A DNA stretch of 64,000 nt. Source: Betaproteobacteria bacterium (lineage in GTDB: Bacteria > Pseudomonadota > Gammaproteobacteria > Burkholderiales > Burkholderiaceae_E). Position numbers and translations under genes: made by a program. The notes below the pieces were generated by a model that saw only the letters and a program-made list of their open reading frames with translations, made no database searches and was not told the origin of the DNA. Position 1 is the first letter of the stretch. Every line of letters begins with the position of its first letter. The stretch lies in assembly GCA_016868375.1 (NCBI GenBank), contig VGHA01000002.1:19061-83060 (forward strand), read 5' to 3'. Shown here in pieces: positions 31,415 to 40,835 of the stretch.

Positions 31415-33784
31415 TTAGCGCCTGGGCCGCTGCGGTAGCAGCGCCGCGGCATCGACCTGCCAGTTGGGGTGTTTCAAAGGGCCCTGAACCTGAATTGGAA
31501 GGCTCAAACGGCTCAGAGCAGTCAACAAAGGGTCATTGCCCGGCGCTTTCAGGCCAACGCGCAGACTCGCGTCAATCGCGAGTTCGCCCAGGTCGATCAC
31601 GCCACTGCCGTTGACCTTCAATAGCGGCGTTTCGATGAGCAGGTTGCGACTGCGTGCCAGGCCTTCTCCGATCAGGAAACTTGCGCCCAACCGCGTGAAC
31701 TCTGTGATGTCTGAGGCAGGACCATGCAGCGCTTCGGTATCTTCAGGGCTGCGGCGGCGGCTGTCACGGTCTCGCAGGGCGCGCAGCGCTCTGGCCTGAT
31801 CGCGCACGACCCGCGCAAGATCGATCCCATGCAGCCTGCCGTCGGCGATGGAGAGGGATACCTCACCGCGAAGGCTTTCGGCGATATCGCCATTTTGAAG
31901 CGACCCGCTCAGTTCAGCGCGTCCCTCGACCGCGCCTTCAAAACGCCGCGTACGAGCCAGGGCTTCGAGCAACGAGCCACTGTCAATCGCGCGGGCACGA
32001 GCTGCCAGCGTGAAAGCGTGCGTATGACGGTCGTAATCGCTGCGACCGGTGAGTGTCCCGCCGTGCAACGCCATTGAAAACGACGAAAGGCGTAAGCCGG
32101 ATTCGGTCGAACTCAGCGTACCCGCTACCGCAGCCGCGCGAAGCCAGTCAGCCTTCAGTCGGCCAATCTGGAAGTCTGCGGTCCACGAGTTTCCAGCGAG
32201 CAGCGTTCGGGCGGGGCCGGACGTGCCTGGGGGCGGCGATACGGGGGGACTTGCGTTCGATGAGGCCAGTGCGGGGGATGAGGTATCGCGCACCGGCGGT
32301 GGCGGCTTGCGTGCTGAGTCGAGCGCGCTGAGTACCGCAATGACGCGGTCGACATCGAGTTGATCCGCGCTGGATGCGATCGCGAGTCGACCTTCCGGCC
32401 GAGAAGGGTCAAAGCGTGTGCGAAATTTGATGAGGCTGGACTCAAATCGTGTCTCGAAGTCGGCGTCCAGTGTTCGCGCCGAAATCTCGGTATGCACTGA
32501 ACCACTGACAGGCAGCTTGAGCGCGGGCTGCGAGCCATCCGGGCCCAGCGTGATCGTACCGCTCACCTGCCCGAGGTTGACGCTTGCAGAGTCGAGGTCG
32601 GCCCGGAGGGCGCCGGTTGCCTTGAATGAGTAATGGAGCGCGCCAGGCGTGGTTTCCGCTGACAACATGACACGACTGGCTGAGAGGTTTTGGGCGCCAC
32701 CTGACAAGCCATCCAGCGTTACCTTCAGGTCCAGATCCCGCTCGCCGCGCCAGCGGCCCGCCAATTCAATCGGCTTGCCGCGGCTGGACTGGCCGGTGAT
32801 GGCCACCTCCGACATGGCTAGGCTTGCTTCAAGCGCCTCGCCGTGGAGGCGCCCCCGGGCACTGGCCTCCACGCCGATGGCTGCGAACGTCAGACGCGTG
32901 TCGTCATAGTCAAGGCTGGTGCCGCGAGCGTGCGCGGTGTCAAGTGACCAGGCCGGGCCGCCTGCCTTGATTCCGATTGCAAAGGACTCGATGCGACCGA
33001 CCAACCCAGGTCGGCCAAGCGTCACTGCAATCCGACGGGCGCGCGCGTTGGCGTCTAGGGGTTTGCCATTGCTGAACCCGCGCACGCTGGCCTCAACGCC
33101 GCGCAGGCCCGCGGTCCGCTTCACCGGGTCGACATCCAAGGTGCCGCTGATCCGCAATAGTGCGCTGATGCCTTCAGGTGATGCCACGACCCGGGCGCGA
33201 AGCGAGACCGGAGTCACCATTCGGGACTCGAGTTCGTCGAGCTTGAGTTCGATGTCGTCCAGCCAGACTGTGCGGCCCGTCGCGGGGTCTGAATACGCCA
33301 GGCTGGCCTCGGTCAGTTCGACCTTCCCAATCTCAATGCGGGGCGCCTTGACGGGCGGCTCGTCGCCCGGTGCGGTGTCCGGCGTGGCGGCAAGTGGCGC
33401 AATCAGGTTGTCGATGTTGCGCGAGCCGTCGGCCCGCTGTTCGATGATCATGTGCAGGCCCGAGACCCGGATTCGCTCAACGATGACCCGCCCGCGCAGC
33501 AGCGGCAGCCAGGCGATTTCTGCGTTGGCGCGCTCGAGTCGCGCTGCCTCACGATCTGATCCGACCTCGGACAAGGTTGCGCGGGGAACCGATATGGACA
33601 GGATGGGCCAGAGCGTCAGCGACATCGCACCTTGAAAGAGAAGCTCACGCCCGTAGCGCTCGCGCACGTAGTCGCGAACGTAATCACCGGCAGAGACGGG
33701 ATCGAACCTCGTGACCAGAACGGCGAGCAGTGCGCTAAACAGCGCAAGCACGACCGCCGCTGCAATCGCAATTCGAACTTTCAT
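31415..33784 (-). CDS. AsmA family protein
   Basis: N-terminal TM then FQGAMSLTLWPILSISVPRATLSE; C-terminal GRLHGIDLARVVRDQ...; start trimmed to MKVRI. Confidence 0.88.
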   Translation of the reverse strand: MKVRIAIAAAVVLALFSALLAVLVTRFDPVSAGDYVRDYVRERYGRELLFQGAMSLTLWPILSISVPRATLSEVGSDREAARLERANAEIAWLPLLRGRVIVERIRVSGLHMIIEQRADGSRNIDNLIAPLAATPDTAPGDEPPVKAPRIEIGKVELTEASLAYSDPATGRTVWLDDIELKLDELESRMVTPVSLRARVVASPEGISALLRISGTLDVDPVKRTAGLRGVEASVRGFSNGKPLDANARARRIAVTLGRPGLVGRIESFAIGIKAGGPAWSLDTAHARGTSLDYDDTRLTFAAIGVEASARGRLHGEALEASLAMSEVAITGQSSRGKPIELAGRWRGERDLDLKVTLDGLSGGAQNLSASRVMLSAETTPGALHYSFKATGALRADLDSASVNLGQVSGTITLGPDGSQPALKLPVSGSVHTEISARTLDADFETRFESSLIKFRTRFDPSRPEGRLAIASSADQLDVDRVIAVLSALDSARKPPPPVRDTSSPALASSNASPPVSPPPGTSGPARTLLAGNSWTADFQIGRLKADWLRAAAVAGTLSSTESGLRLSSFSMALHGGTLTGRSDYDRHTHAFTLAARARAIDSGSLLEALARTRRFEGAVEGRAELSGSLQNGDIAESLRGEVSLSIADGRLHGIDLARVVRDQARALRALRDRDSRRRSPEDTEALHGPASDITEFTRLGASFLIGEGLARSRNLLIETPLLKVNGSGVIDLGELAIDASLRVGLKAPGNDPLLTALSRLSLPIQVQGPLKHPNWQVDAAALLPQRPRR

Positions 33785-33987
33785 CCCGCAAGCGTACCCG
33801 TGCGGCGGCCCCCCCAGCAAGGCGTGATCTGCCGCCGGTCAGGCTGACCGTAGCCGATCGCGTGATCATGCGGTCCGTCAAACGCCGATCGTGGATGCTT
33901 CGCTACTGTGCGACAGACGCTCCGCTGACCTGGCAGGCGACTGCTAGATTGTCGCAGCGGGTCCGTGCGTCAATCAGGAGATGAAGG

Positions 33988-34450
33988 ATGGATGCGGGGT
34001 GGTGGGTGGTCGTGGCGGACGCTTCGCGCGCCAGGATCTTCGAGGCGGCTGAGCTTCCGGAGCCGCTTCGTGAGATTGAGGATCTGGTGCAGCCCGAGGG
34101 GCGAATGCCCGAGCGCGCGCTGCAATCTGACCGGCCGGGGGCGCTCGTTCGAGAGTGTGGGTGGGGCCCGTCATGCGATGTCACCGCACAGCGGGCCGCG
34201 CGCCTCCAGCCGTCTGAAGTTTGCGCAGCGAATCGTGGATCGGATTGATCGCGGGTTGGCCGAAGGTCGGTTCAGACGACTGGCGCTGGTGGCGCCGCCG
34301 GCCATGTTGGGTGCGCTGCGTTCTTCGCTATCGCCTCAATGCAAGGCCCACTGTGAGCTTGAGCTTGCCAGCGACATCGCGCGGCTTGGGCGGGTTCAGA
34401 TCGAGCGCCACCTTGCGCACTCCGCCCAGGTTGCCCGGCGACCCGCTTAA
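33988..34450 (+). pseudogene. Host attachment-type protein split by an apparent 1-nt insertion in a G5 run (34137-34141)
   Basis: Frame 33988: MDAGWWVVVADASRARIFEAAELPEPLREIEDLVQPEGRMPERALQSDRPG; frame 33965: RSFESVGGARHAMSPHSGPRASSRLKFAQRIVDRIDRGLAEGRFRRLALVAPPAMLGALRSSLSPQCKAHCELELASDIARLGRVQIERHL; deletion of one G joins them. Confidence 0.7.
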
Positions 34451-34568
34451 GCCGGGAGCACCCGACGAGCGTCGGCATGATCGATTCGTCCGAGGGGGCA
34501 TTGGCTGGGCTTACACCGAATGCGGTGCTAGGGTTACGCGTTACTCATCACCCCGCCTCGCGTCACTC

Positions 34569-35336
34569 ATGATCATCGTGCTCTCGCCGGCAAAAACGCT
34601 GGACTTTGAAACGCCTCTCGTTACCGAGCGCTTCACGCAACCGGACTTCCTCGAGGAGTCGGCCCAGCTGGTTCAGCGGCTCAGGAAGCTCCCTGCCACC
34701 CGGTTGGAGCAGATGATGGAGATCAGTCCGGCGCTGGCGCAGCTGAACGCTGAGCGGTTCCAGTCCTGGCAGCTTCCGTTCAGCCCCTCCAATTCGCGGC
34801 AGGCAGCGCTGGCGTTCGCTGGCGATGTGTATGAGGGCCTTGCAGCGCCCACGCTGGATGAACCAGCGCTCCAGTGGGCGCAAAGTCGGGTAAGGATCCT
34901 GTCCGGGCTCTATGGCCTGCTCCGACCGCTGGACCTGATTCAGCCTTACCGGCTCGAGATGGGCACACGGCTGGACACTGGTCGCAGCCCTGACCTGTAT
35001 CGCTTCTGGGGCGACCGCCTCGCCCGCACCCTGGCCACCGAGCTCGCCGAGCATCGTCATCCGGTTCTGGTCAATCTTGCCTCCAACGAATACTTTCGAG
35101 CGGTGCCACCGAAGTCGTTGGGGCTGAGAGTCATTCAGCCCGTATTCGAAGAACGGCGCGCCTCGGGCTGGAAGGTGGTGAGTTTTTCCGCCAAGCGCGC
35201 GCGGGGCAGCATGACCCGCTATGCCATCGATCACCGGGTTGAAAATCCTGACGATCTGCGCGAATTCGATGTGGATGGATACCGCTTTGACGAGGGCGTA
35301 TCGGACGCCGACACCTGGGTGTTCCGGCGCGGCTGA
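34569..35336 (+). CDS. yaaA: Peroxide stress protein YaaA (DUF328)
   Basis: MIIVLSPAKTLDFETPLVTERFTQPDFLEES ... FSAKRARGSMTRYAIDHRVENPDDLREFDVDGYRFDE. Confidence 0.95.
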   Translation: MIIVLSPAKTLDFETPLVTERFTQPDFLEESAQLVQRLRKLPATRLEQMMEISPALAQLNAERFQSWQLPFSPSNSRQAALAFAGDVYEGLAAPTLDEPALQWAQSRVRILSGLYGLLRPLDLIQPYRLEMGTRLDTGRSPDLYRFWGDRLARTLATELAEHRHPVLVNLASNEYFRAVPPKSLGLRVIQPVFEERRASGWKVVSFSAKRARGSMTRYAIDHRVENPDDLREFDVDGYRFDEGVSDADTWVFRRG

Positions 35337-35359
35337 TACTCGGGACATAACCCGACGCG

Positions 35360-36406
35360 TCAGACGATGACGACTTCGGGCTCGAGCGAGACGCCGAACT
35401 GTGCGGCGACCGACTCGCGAATCTCGGCGGCGAGCGCTGCGATGTCCGAGCCACGGGCGCTGCCGTGATTGACCAGTACCAGCGCGTGGTTCGCGTGAAC
35501 GCCCGCATCGCCGCGCCGCACGCCCTTCCAGCCGCATCGCTCAATCAGCCAGGCTGCGGCAATTTTGATCTGACCGGGCTGGCTGGGGTCGGGATAGGCG
35601 GGCAGTTGCGGATACTGCGCCTGCAGCGATTGCGCCCGAGCGGCGCTGATGACCGGGTTACGGAAAAAGCTTCCGGCATTACCGAGCTTTGCGGGGTCAG
35701 GGAGTTTGCGCCGCCGGATGGCACAGACCGCGTCGGCGATCTGCTCCGGTGTAGGCGGCTCAGTGCGATTGGCGAACGCTGTCCGCAGATCGGGATAGGT
35801 CAGGCGCGGGCAGGGCGTGCGCGACAGTGCGAATCGAACCGACAGAATCAACCAGCGCGACCCAGCCTGCGACCGCCGAAAGCGGCTGCTTCGGTAGGCG
35901 AATTCACAATCGGCGGCGGCGATGCGCTGCCGTTCGCCCGTGTCGAGCGATATCGCCTCAACCGAGTGCACATGTTCGCGTAGTTCAACGCCGTAGGCCC
36001 CGATATTCTGAACCGGGGCGGCGCCCACGCTGCCAGGAATCAGGGCGAGGTTTTCGAGTCCGTACAGGCTCTGCGATAGCGTCCAGAGCACAAATTCATG
36101 CCAGGGTTCGCCTGCTGCGGCGTCGACCAGGACAGTGGGTGGCTGAACACGCTCGGCGACTGACCCCGATTCGAGAATGGTCCGGCCCCGGGTGGTGATC
36201 CTGACGATCGTCCCGTCAAAGTCGGATGCGAACAGCAGATTGCTGCCCGCGCCGAGCAGAAGGGTTCGGCTTGCCGTGTGCGCGAGTGCCACCACCTGAT
36301 CGGCGTCGGCCTCGTGTGCAAGTTCAATCAGACGCTGCGCGCGAGCGGCTACGCCGAAGGCATTGAGAGCCGACAGGTCGGCGTTGTCAGTGATGTGCAG
36401 CGACAT
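35360..36406 (-). CDS. murB: UDP-N-acetylmuramate dehydrogenase
   Basis: LLLGAGSNLLFASDFDGTIVRI, GLENLALIPGSVGAAPVQNIGAYGVEL. Confidence 0.97.
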   Translation of the reverse strand: MSLHITDNADLSALNAFGVAARAQRLIELAHEADADQVVALAHTASRTLLLGAGSNLLFASDFDGTIVRITTRGRTILESGSVAERVQPPTVLVDAAAGEPWHEFVLWTLSQSLYGLENLALIPGSVGAAPVQNIGAYGVELREHVHSVEAISLDTGERQRIAAADCEFAYRSSRFRRSQAGSRWLILSVRFALSRTPCPRLTYPDLRTAFANRTEPPTPEQIADAVCAIRRRKLPDPAKLGNAGSFFRNPVISAARAQSLQAQYPQLPAYPDPSQPGQIKIAAAWLIERCGWKGVRRGDAGVHANHALVLVNHGSARGSDIAALAAEIRESVAAQFGVSLEPEVVIV

Positions 36407-36426
36407 CCGGTGTTAGCCAGCGGCAA

Positions 36427-37353
36427 TCAGCTGGGCCGGTAGGCCAGCCGCACATAAATCGGCGCGAAGGCCTCGGCCTGGGTGATTTCAACCAGCGACT
36501 CGCGGGCAAGCTCGAGCAGCGCGATGAACGTGACCACAATGGCCTGTGGACCCTGGTCGACTTCGAACAGGTCTTCGAACTCGGCGAATCGCCGGTTGTG
36601 CAGGTTTCTGAGGATGCGCGTCATGAAATCACGCACCGACAACTGCTCCCGGCTGATCCGGTGATGCTGCACCAGGCTTGCCCGGCGAAGAATGTCGGCC
36701 CAGGCGTTGCGCAGATCATCCAGGCTGACCTCGGGCAGTCTGACCACGCCTTCGGTTTGCAGCATCGCCGCAGCGGGCAGGAAATCGCGCCCTGCCTGCG
36801 GCAGTGTTTCCAGGCGCTGGGCGGCAAGCTTGATGTTCTCGTATTCGATCAAGCGCCGGGCAAGCTCTGCCCGGGGGTCGGCCGCTTCTTCCTCGCCGTC
36901 GGCGCGCTTCACCGGAAGCAACATTCGCGACTTGATGTCGATCAGCAGCGCCGCCATCAGGAGATAGTCGGCAGCAAGTTCAAGGTCGCGCTCACGGATC
37001 TGATCGATGTAAGTCAGATACTGCCGCGTGACCTCGGCCATGGGAATATCAAAGATGTTGAAATTCTGCTTACGAATCAGATAGAGCAGCAGATCAAGTG
37101 GGCCCTCGAACGACTCCAGGTAGACCTCGAGCGCGTCGGGCGGGATGAACAGATCCTGCGGCAGAGACTCGAGTGGTGACCCGTAAAGCCGGGCCACGAT
37201 GCGAAGCTCAAGCTGCTCTGGTTCGCGCGATGCCGCGCCTGCCGGTGCGGGCTCCGCCGATGTGACGATGTCGGGCGGCACCGCATGGGCCGCGCCGGCG
37301 TCTGCCGTGGCTGCCGCGTCGGTCTCAGCGGTTGACGGGGCGCCGGCAGTCAA
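36427..37353 (-). CDS. scpA: Segregation and condensation protein A
   Basis: YLESFEGPLDLLLYLIRKQNFNIFDIPMAEVTRQYLTYI ... LAADYLLMAALLIDIKSRMLLP. Confidence 0.95.
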   Translation of the reverse strand: MTAGAPSTAETDAAATADAGAAHAVPPDIVTSAEPAPAGAASREPEQLELRIVARLYGSPLESLPQDLFIPPDALEVYLESFEGPLDLLLYLIRKQNFNIFDIPMAEVTRQYLTYIDQIRERDLELAADYLLMAALLIDIKSRMLLPVKRADGEEEAADPRAELARRLIEYENIKLAAQRLETLPQAGRDFLPAAAMLQTEGVVRLPEVSLDDLRNAWADILRRASLVQHHRISREQLSVRDFMTRILRNLHNRRFAEFEDLFEVDQGPQAIVVTFIALLELARESLVEITQAEAFAPIYVRLAYRPS

Positions 37354-37532
37354 GGCTTCTGCAAGTACACGTAAGGGCGCTGGGCAATTCGTGACTCACG
37401 GTTGCGGCGCGTGGTGTCCACGTCCTGTGGCTTGTCCCACCAGATTGAGCGGCCGTCTTTTTGAGCCTGCTCGAGATGAGGACGCTGCTCGCGCAGCGTC
37501 TTGATGAATCGGGTGATGTCGGATTCGTACAT
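37350..37532 (-). CDS. DUF3460 family small protein
   Basis: MYESDITRFIKTLREQRPHLEQAQKDGRSIWWDKPQDVDTTRRNRESRIAQRPYVYLQ. Confidence 0.85.
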   Translation of the reverse strand: MYESDITRFIKTLREQRPHLEQAQKDGRSIWWDKPQDVDTTRRNRESRIAQRPYVYLQKP

Positions 37533-37710
37533 TCGGGTTTCCTGGGGAATTTGCCTCGCGCGTGCGCAGACAGTATTATTGACGGTTTCCTGCCGCACGG
37601 ATCTTTACCGGATCAGGTCGGGGCCTTACCCGGGTTTGATTCAGCTGACGCACCGATCCGGCGGCCGAAGGGTGGTTCATTTGCCTGAATCATACCGGGG
37701 CCAGGGGCGA

Positions 37711-37727
37711 ACCGGACGCGTTCCGGT
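37711..37727 (+). promoter_or_regulatory. rpsF leader hairpin 1: ACCGGA-cgcgt-TCCGGT
   Basis: 6-bp perfect inverted repeat about 85 nt upstream of rpsF start. Confidence 0.45.
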
Positions 37728-37750
37728 AACGGGAACCCGCCAGGGTCATC

Positions 37751-37784
37751 GCGCTTTCGGACAGGTCCGATGCGCAAGCCTGTC
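37751..37784 (+). promoter_or_regulatory. rpsF leader region with overlapping alternative stems (GCGC..TCGGAcaggTCCGA..GCGC versus GACAGG..CCTGTC)
   Basis: Two inverted repeats that share bases 37760-37765 and so cannot form together. Confidence 0.45.
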
Positions 37785-37811
37785 GGGTTCGATCACAAAA
37801 ATGGAGAGCAG

Positions 37812-38198
37812 ATGCGTCACTACGAAATCGTACTGATCGTTCACCCAGATCAGAGCGAGCAGGTCCCTGCCATGATCGACCGCTACAAGGCCATGGTCGA
37901 GGCGCAGCAGGGCAAAATCCATCGAATCGAAGACTGGGGTCGCCGCCAGCTGGCCTACCCGATTCAGAAGATGGCCAAGGCACACTACGTGCTGATGAAC
38001 ATCGAGTGCGGCAAAGCCGTTCTTGATGAAATCGAGCATGCATTCAAGTTCAATGATGCGGTGTTGCGTCACCTTACGCTGGTCATGAAGCGTGCTCACA
38101 CCGGTCCGTCGCCGATGTGGAAGCAGATCCAGCGCGAGGAAGCCCGTAAGGTTGCAGCGGAATCGGCGCCCGCGCCCACCGCAGCGCCGCAGGTCTGA
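37812..38198 (+). CDS. rpsF: 30S ribosomal protein S6
   Basis: [53 protein letters not shown]. Confidence 0.98.
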   Translation: MRHYEIVLIVHPDQSEQVPAMIDRYKAMVEAQQGKIHRIEDWGRRQLAYPIQKMAKAHYVLMNIECGKAVLDEIEHAFKFNDAVLRHLTLVMKRAHTGPSPMWKQIQREEARKVAAESAPAPTAAPQV

Positions 38199-38205
38199 CG
38201 CAGGC

Positions 38206-38532
38206 TTGATCCCGGAATCGAACACGGTATTGCTGCACGCAGTGCTAACGGCTATGCAGTCGCTGCGCTACACGCCAGGCGGGGTGGCCATGATCGAAGC
38301 GGTGTTGTCGCATCGATCCACCCAGCGGGAAGGCGGGCACCCCCGGCAGGTTGAATTTGATCTGCCAGCACGCTTCGCGGACAGGGCAGCCGAGCAGCTG
38401 TCCAAAACCGCACTGGGTAGCGTGTTGCAGGTGCGCGGTTTTCTGGCACCAAGGCGTCGTGGCAGCCGTTCGGTGCTGCTGCATGTCACCGAGTTCGAGA
38501 CCGCAACATCGTCTGCAGTCGCATCAGTCTGA
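38206..38532 (+). CDS. priB: Primosomal replication protein N (SSB-like)
   Basis: Position between rpsF and rpsR; LRYTPGGVAMIEAVLSHRSTQREGGHPRQVEFDLPARFADRAAEQL; start codon uncertain (TTG 38206 or later). Confidence 0.85.
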   Translation: MIPESNTVLLHAVLTAMQSLRYTPGGVAMIEAVLSHRSTQREGGHPRQVEFDLPARFADRAAEQLSKTALGSVLQVRGFLAPRRRGSRSVLLHVTEFETATSSAVASV

Positions 38533-38564
38533 ATAATTTTCGAATTCTCTAAAGAGGCTCCATC

Positions 38565-38837
38565 ATGGTCATGCGTCGTGGCATCAAGGACAAAAAGGTC
38601 CGCCGCAACACTCAGAGCGCGCTGTTCAAGCGCCGCAAATTCTGTCGCTTTACCGCTGAGAAGGTGGAATGGATCGACTACAAAGACGTCGATACCCTGA
38701 AAGACTTCATCACCGAAACCGGCAAGATCATTCCGGCCCGTCTAACGGGTACGCGGGCCCGCTACCAGCGCCAGCTGGGCGATGCCATCAAGCGTGCGCG
38801 GTATCTTGCGCTGCTTCCCTACACCGATAACCATTGA
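38565..38837 (+). CDS. rpsR: 30S ribosomal protein S18
   Basis: [49 protein letters not shown]. Confidence 0.98.
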   Translation: MVMRRGIKDKKVRRNTQSALFKRRKFCRFTAEKVEWIDYKDVDTLKDFITETGKIIPARLTGTRARYQRQLGDAIKRARYLALLPYTDNH

Positions 38838-38847
38838 AGGGTGAACC

Positions 38848-39300
38848 ATGCAGATCATCCTGCTCGAACGCGTCGTCAACCTGGGGCAACTCGGTGATGT
38901 GGTTCGCGTCAAAGACGGCTACGCGCGTAACTTCCTGATCCCGCAGGGCAAGGCGCGTCGCGCCACCGATGCCGCGCTGAAAGAGTTCGAAGCACGTCGC
39001 GCCGAACTCGAAAAAGTGCAGTCGGACCGGCTTTCCGCAGCCCGCTCGCTTGGTGAACGTCTGTCCGGGTTCACCTGGCAGACCACTGTCAAGGCCGGCG
39101 TTGATGGCCGCCTGTTCGGCTCGGTCACCAACTTCGACGTGGCTGAGGGTCTTACCAGTCAGGGCTTCGAAGTCAGCAAAGCCATGGTTCGCATGCCTGC
39201 TGGCCCGATCAAAACGATCGGTGACCATAAGCTCGAGATCGCGCTGCACCATGACATCGTGGTTGAGGTCACCGTGTCGGTGCTGGGCGACACGGCCTGA
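38848..39300 (+). CDS. rplI: 50S ribosomal protein L9
   Basis: [36 protein letters not shown]. Confidence 0.99.
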   Translation: MQIILLERVVNLGQLGDVVRVKDGYARNFLIPQGKARRATDAALKEFEARRAELEKVQSDRLSAARSLGERLSGFTWQTTVKAGVDGRLFGSVTNFDVAEGLTSQGFEVSKAMVRMPAGPIKTIGDHKLEIALHHDIVVEVTVSVLGDTA

Positions 39301-39343
39301 TGCGGTGCTCAGGTCGCCGGCCGTGCGGTCGGCGGTCTGAACC

Positions 39344-39369
39344 GGGGCGCTCGATGCGCCCCTTTTTAT
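39344..39369 (+). terminator. Rho-independent terminator GGGGCGC-tcgat-GCGCCCC + TTTTTATTT
   Basis: 7-bp GC stem with T tract after rplI. Confidence 0.92.
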
Positions 39370-39417
39370 TTGCGGCGGCTTCGCCGAAAATGTCGGGATT
39401 CTTTCGGCTGACACGCG

Positions 39418-40821
39418 ATGTTCTCAGATAGCCCCGTTGAATCCGACGCGCGTCCCGTCGATCCCGAGATCGCCGCGCTGCGGACCCCCCCGCACTCCAC
39501 TGAAGCTGAGCAGGCTGTGTTGGGCGGGCTCATGCTCGACAATACGGCGTTCGATCGCGTCGCGGACGTGCTGCGCGAGGAGGACTTCTATCGCCATGAT
39601 CACCGGCTGATCTGGCGCCAGATTGCCCGTTTGATCGAGCGCAGCCAGCCAGCCGATGTGGTCACGGTGCTCGAATCCCTGCAGACCAGTGGCCATGCCG
39701 ACGAAGCGGGCGGATTGGCCTATCTGAACGCGCTTGCCACCGAGACTCCGTCCGCAGCCAATATCCGCCGATATGCCGAGATTGTTCGCGATCGCGGGGT
39801 GTTGCGCCGGCTGATCTCCACGTCCGATGAAATTGCCACCTCCGCGCTCAACCCGCAGGGGCGCGATACCCGGCAGTTGCTCGATGAGGCCGAGTCAAAA
39901 ATATTCCAGATTGCCGAGGACGGCTCGCGCGGCGAGGCGGGGTTTCAACCGCTTCAGGATCTGCTTGGCAAAGTGGTCGAGCGAATCGACCAGCTTTATA
40001 ACCAGGACAACACCAGCGACGTAACAGGTGTGCCAACCGGCTATGTGGATCTCGACCGAATGACCTCCGGCATGCAGCCCGGCGATCTGGTCATTGTCGC
40101 GGGGCGGCCCTCGATGGGTAAAACCAGTTTCGCGATGAACATCGGCGAGCACGTCGCCATTGAGCAGCAGTTGCCGGTCGCGGTATTCAGCATGGAAATG
40201 GGTGCAACCCAGCTGGCCATGCGGATGCTGTGTTCGTCCGGCAGGCTCGATCAGCAACGGATCCGTACTGGGCGCCTGGTCGATGATGACTGGCCCAGGC
40301 TCACCAGCGCGATCTCCAAGATGCAGGAGGCGCCGCTTCATATCGACGAAACGCCCGCGCTCAACGCCCTCGAGTTGCGCGCGCGGGCGCGCCGGCTGGC
40401 CCGCCAATGCGGCAAGCTGGGGCTGGTGGTCATCGACTACCTGCAGCTGATGTCGGCATCCACCAGTGGTGAAAACCGCGCCACCGAGATTTCAGAAATC
40501 TCGCGATCGCTGAAGGCGCTCGCAAAAGAACTCGACTGTCCGGTGATCGCGCTGTCGCAGCTGAACCGTTCGCTGGAGCAACGCCCGAACAAGCGGCCGG
40601 TGATGTCCGATCTGCGCGAGTCCGGCGCCATCGAGCAGGACGCGGACGTGATCATTTTTATTTACCGCGATGAGGTCTACAACCCGGATTCCACCGATAA
40701 GGGAACGGCTGAAATCATCATCGGCAAGCAGCGAAACGGCCCGATCGGCACCGTGCGCCTCACGTTTGTGGGCGCCTATACAAAGTTCGAAAACTTCATC
40801 TCAGGCAGCGCCGCCGCCTGA
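39418..40821 (+). CDS. dnaB: Replicative DNA helicase DnaB
   Basis: PPHSTEAEQAVLGGLMLD; VIVAGRPSMGKTSFAMNIGEHVA; LVVIDYLQLMSAS. Confidence 0.98.
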   Translation: MFSDSPVESDARPVDPEIAALRTPPHSTEAEQAVLGGLMLDNTAFDRVADVLREEDFYRHDHRLIWRQIARLIERSQPADVVTVLESLQTSGHADEAGGLAYLNALATETPSAANIRRYAEIVRDRGVLRRLISTSDEIATSALNPQGRDTRQLLDEAESKIFQIAEDGSRGEAGFQPLQDLLGKVVERIDQLYNQDNTSDVTGVPTGYVDLDRMTSGMQPGDLVIVAGRPSMGKTSFAMNIGEHVAIEQQLPVAVFSMEMGATQLAMRMLCSSGRLDQQRIRTGRLVDDDWPRLTSAISKMQEAPLHIDETPALNALELRARARRLARQCGKLGLVVIDYLQLMSASTSGENRATEISEISRSLKALAKELDCPVIALSQLNRSLEQRPNKRPVMSDLRESGAIEQDADVIIFIYRDEVYNPDSTDKGTAEIIIGKQRNGPIGTVRLTFVGAYTKFENFISGSAAA

Positions 40822-40835
40822 GTGCGGGGCTAGGG

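Noticed and set aside
33965-34450. Treating 33965-34450 as an independent 161-aa protein
   Set aside because: Its N-terminal half is out of frame with the clear MDAGWWVVVADASRARIFEA start at 33988; only its C-terminal half looks like the family.
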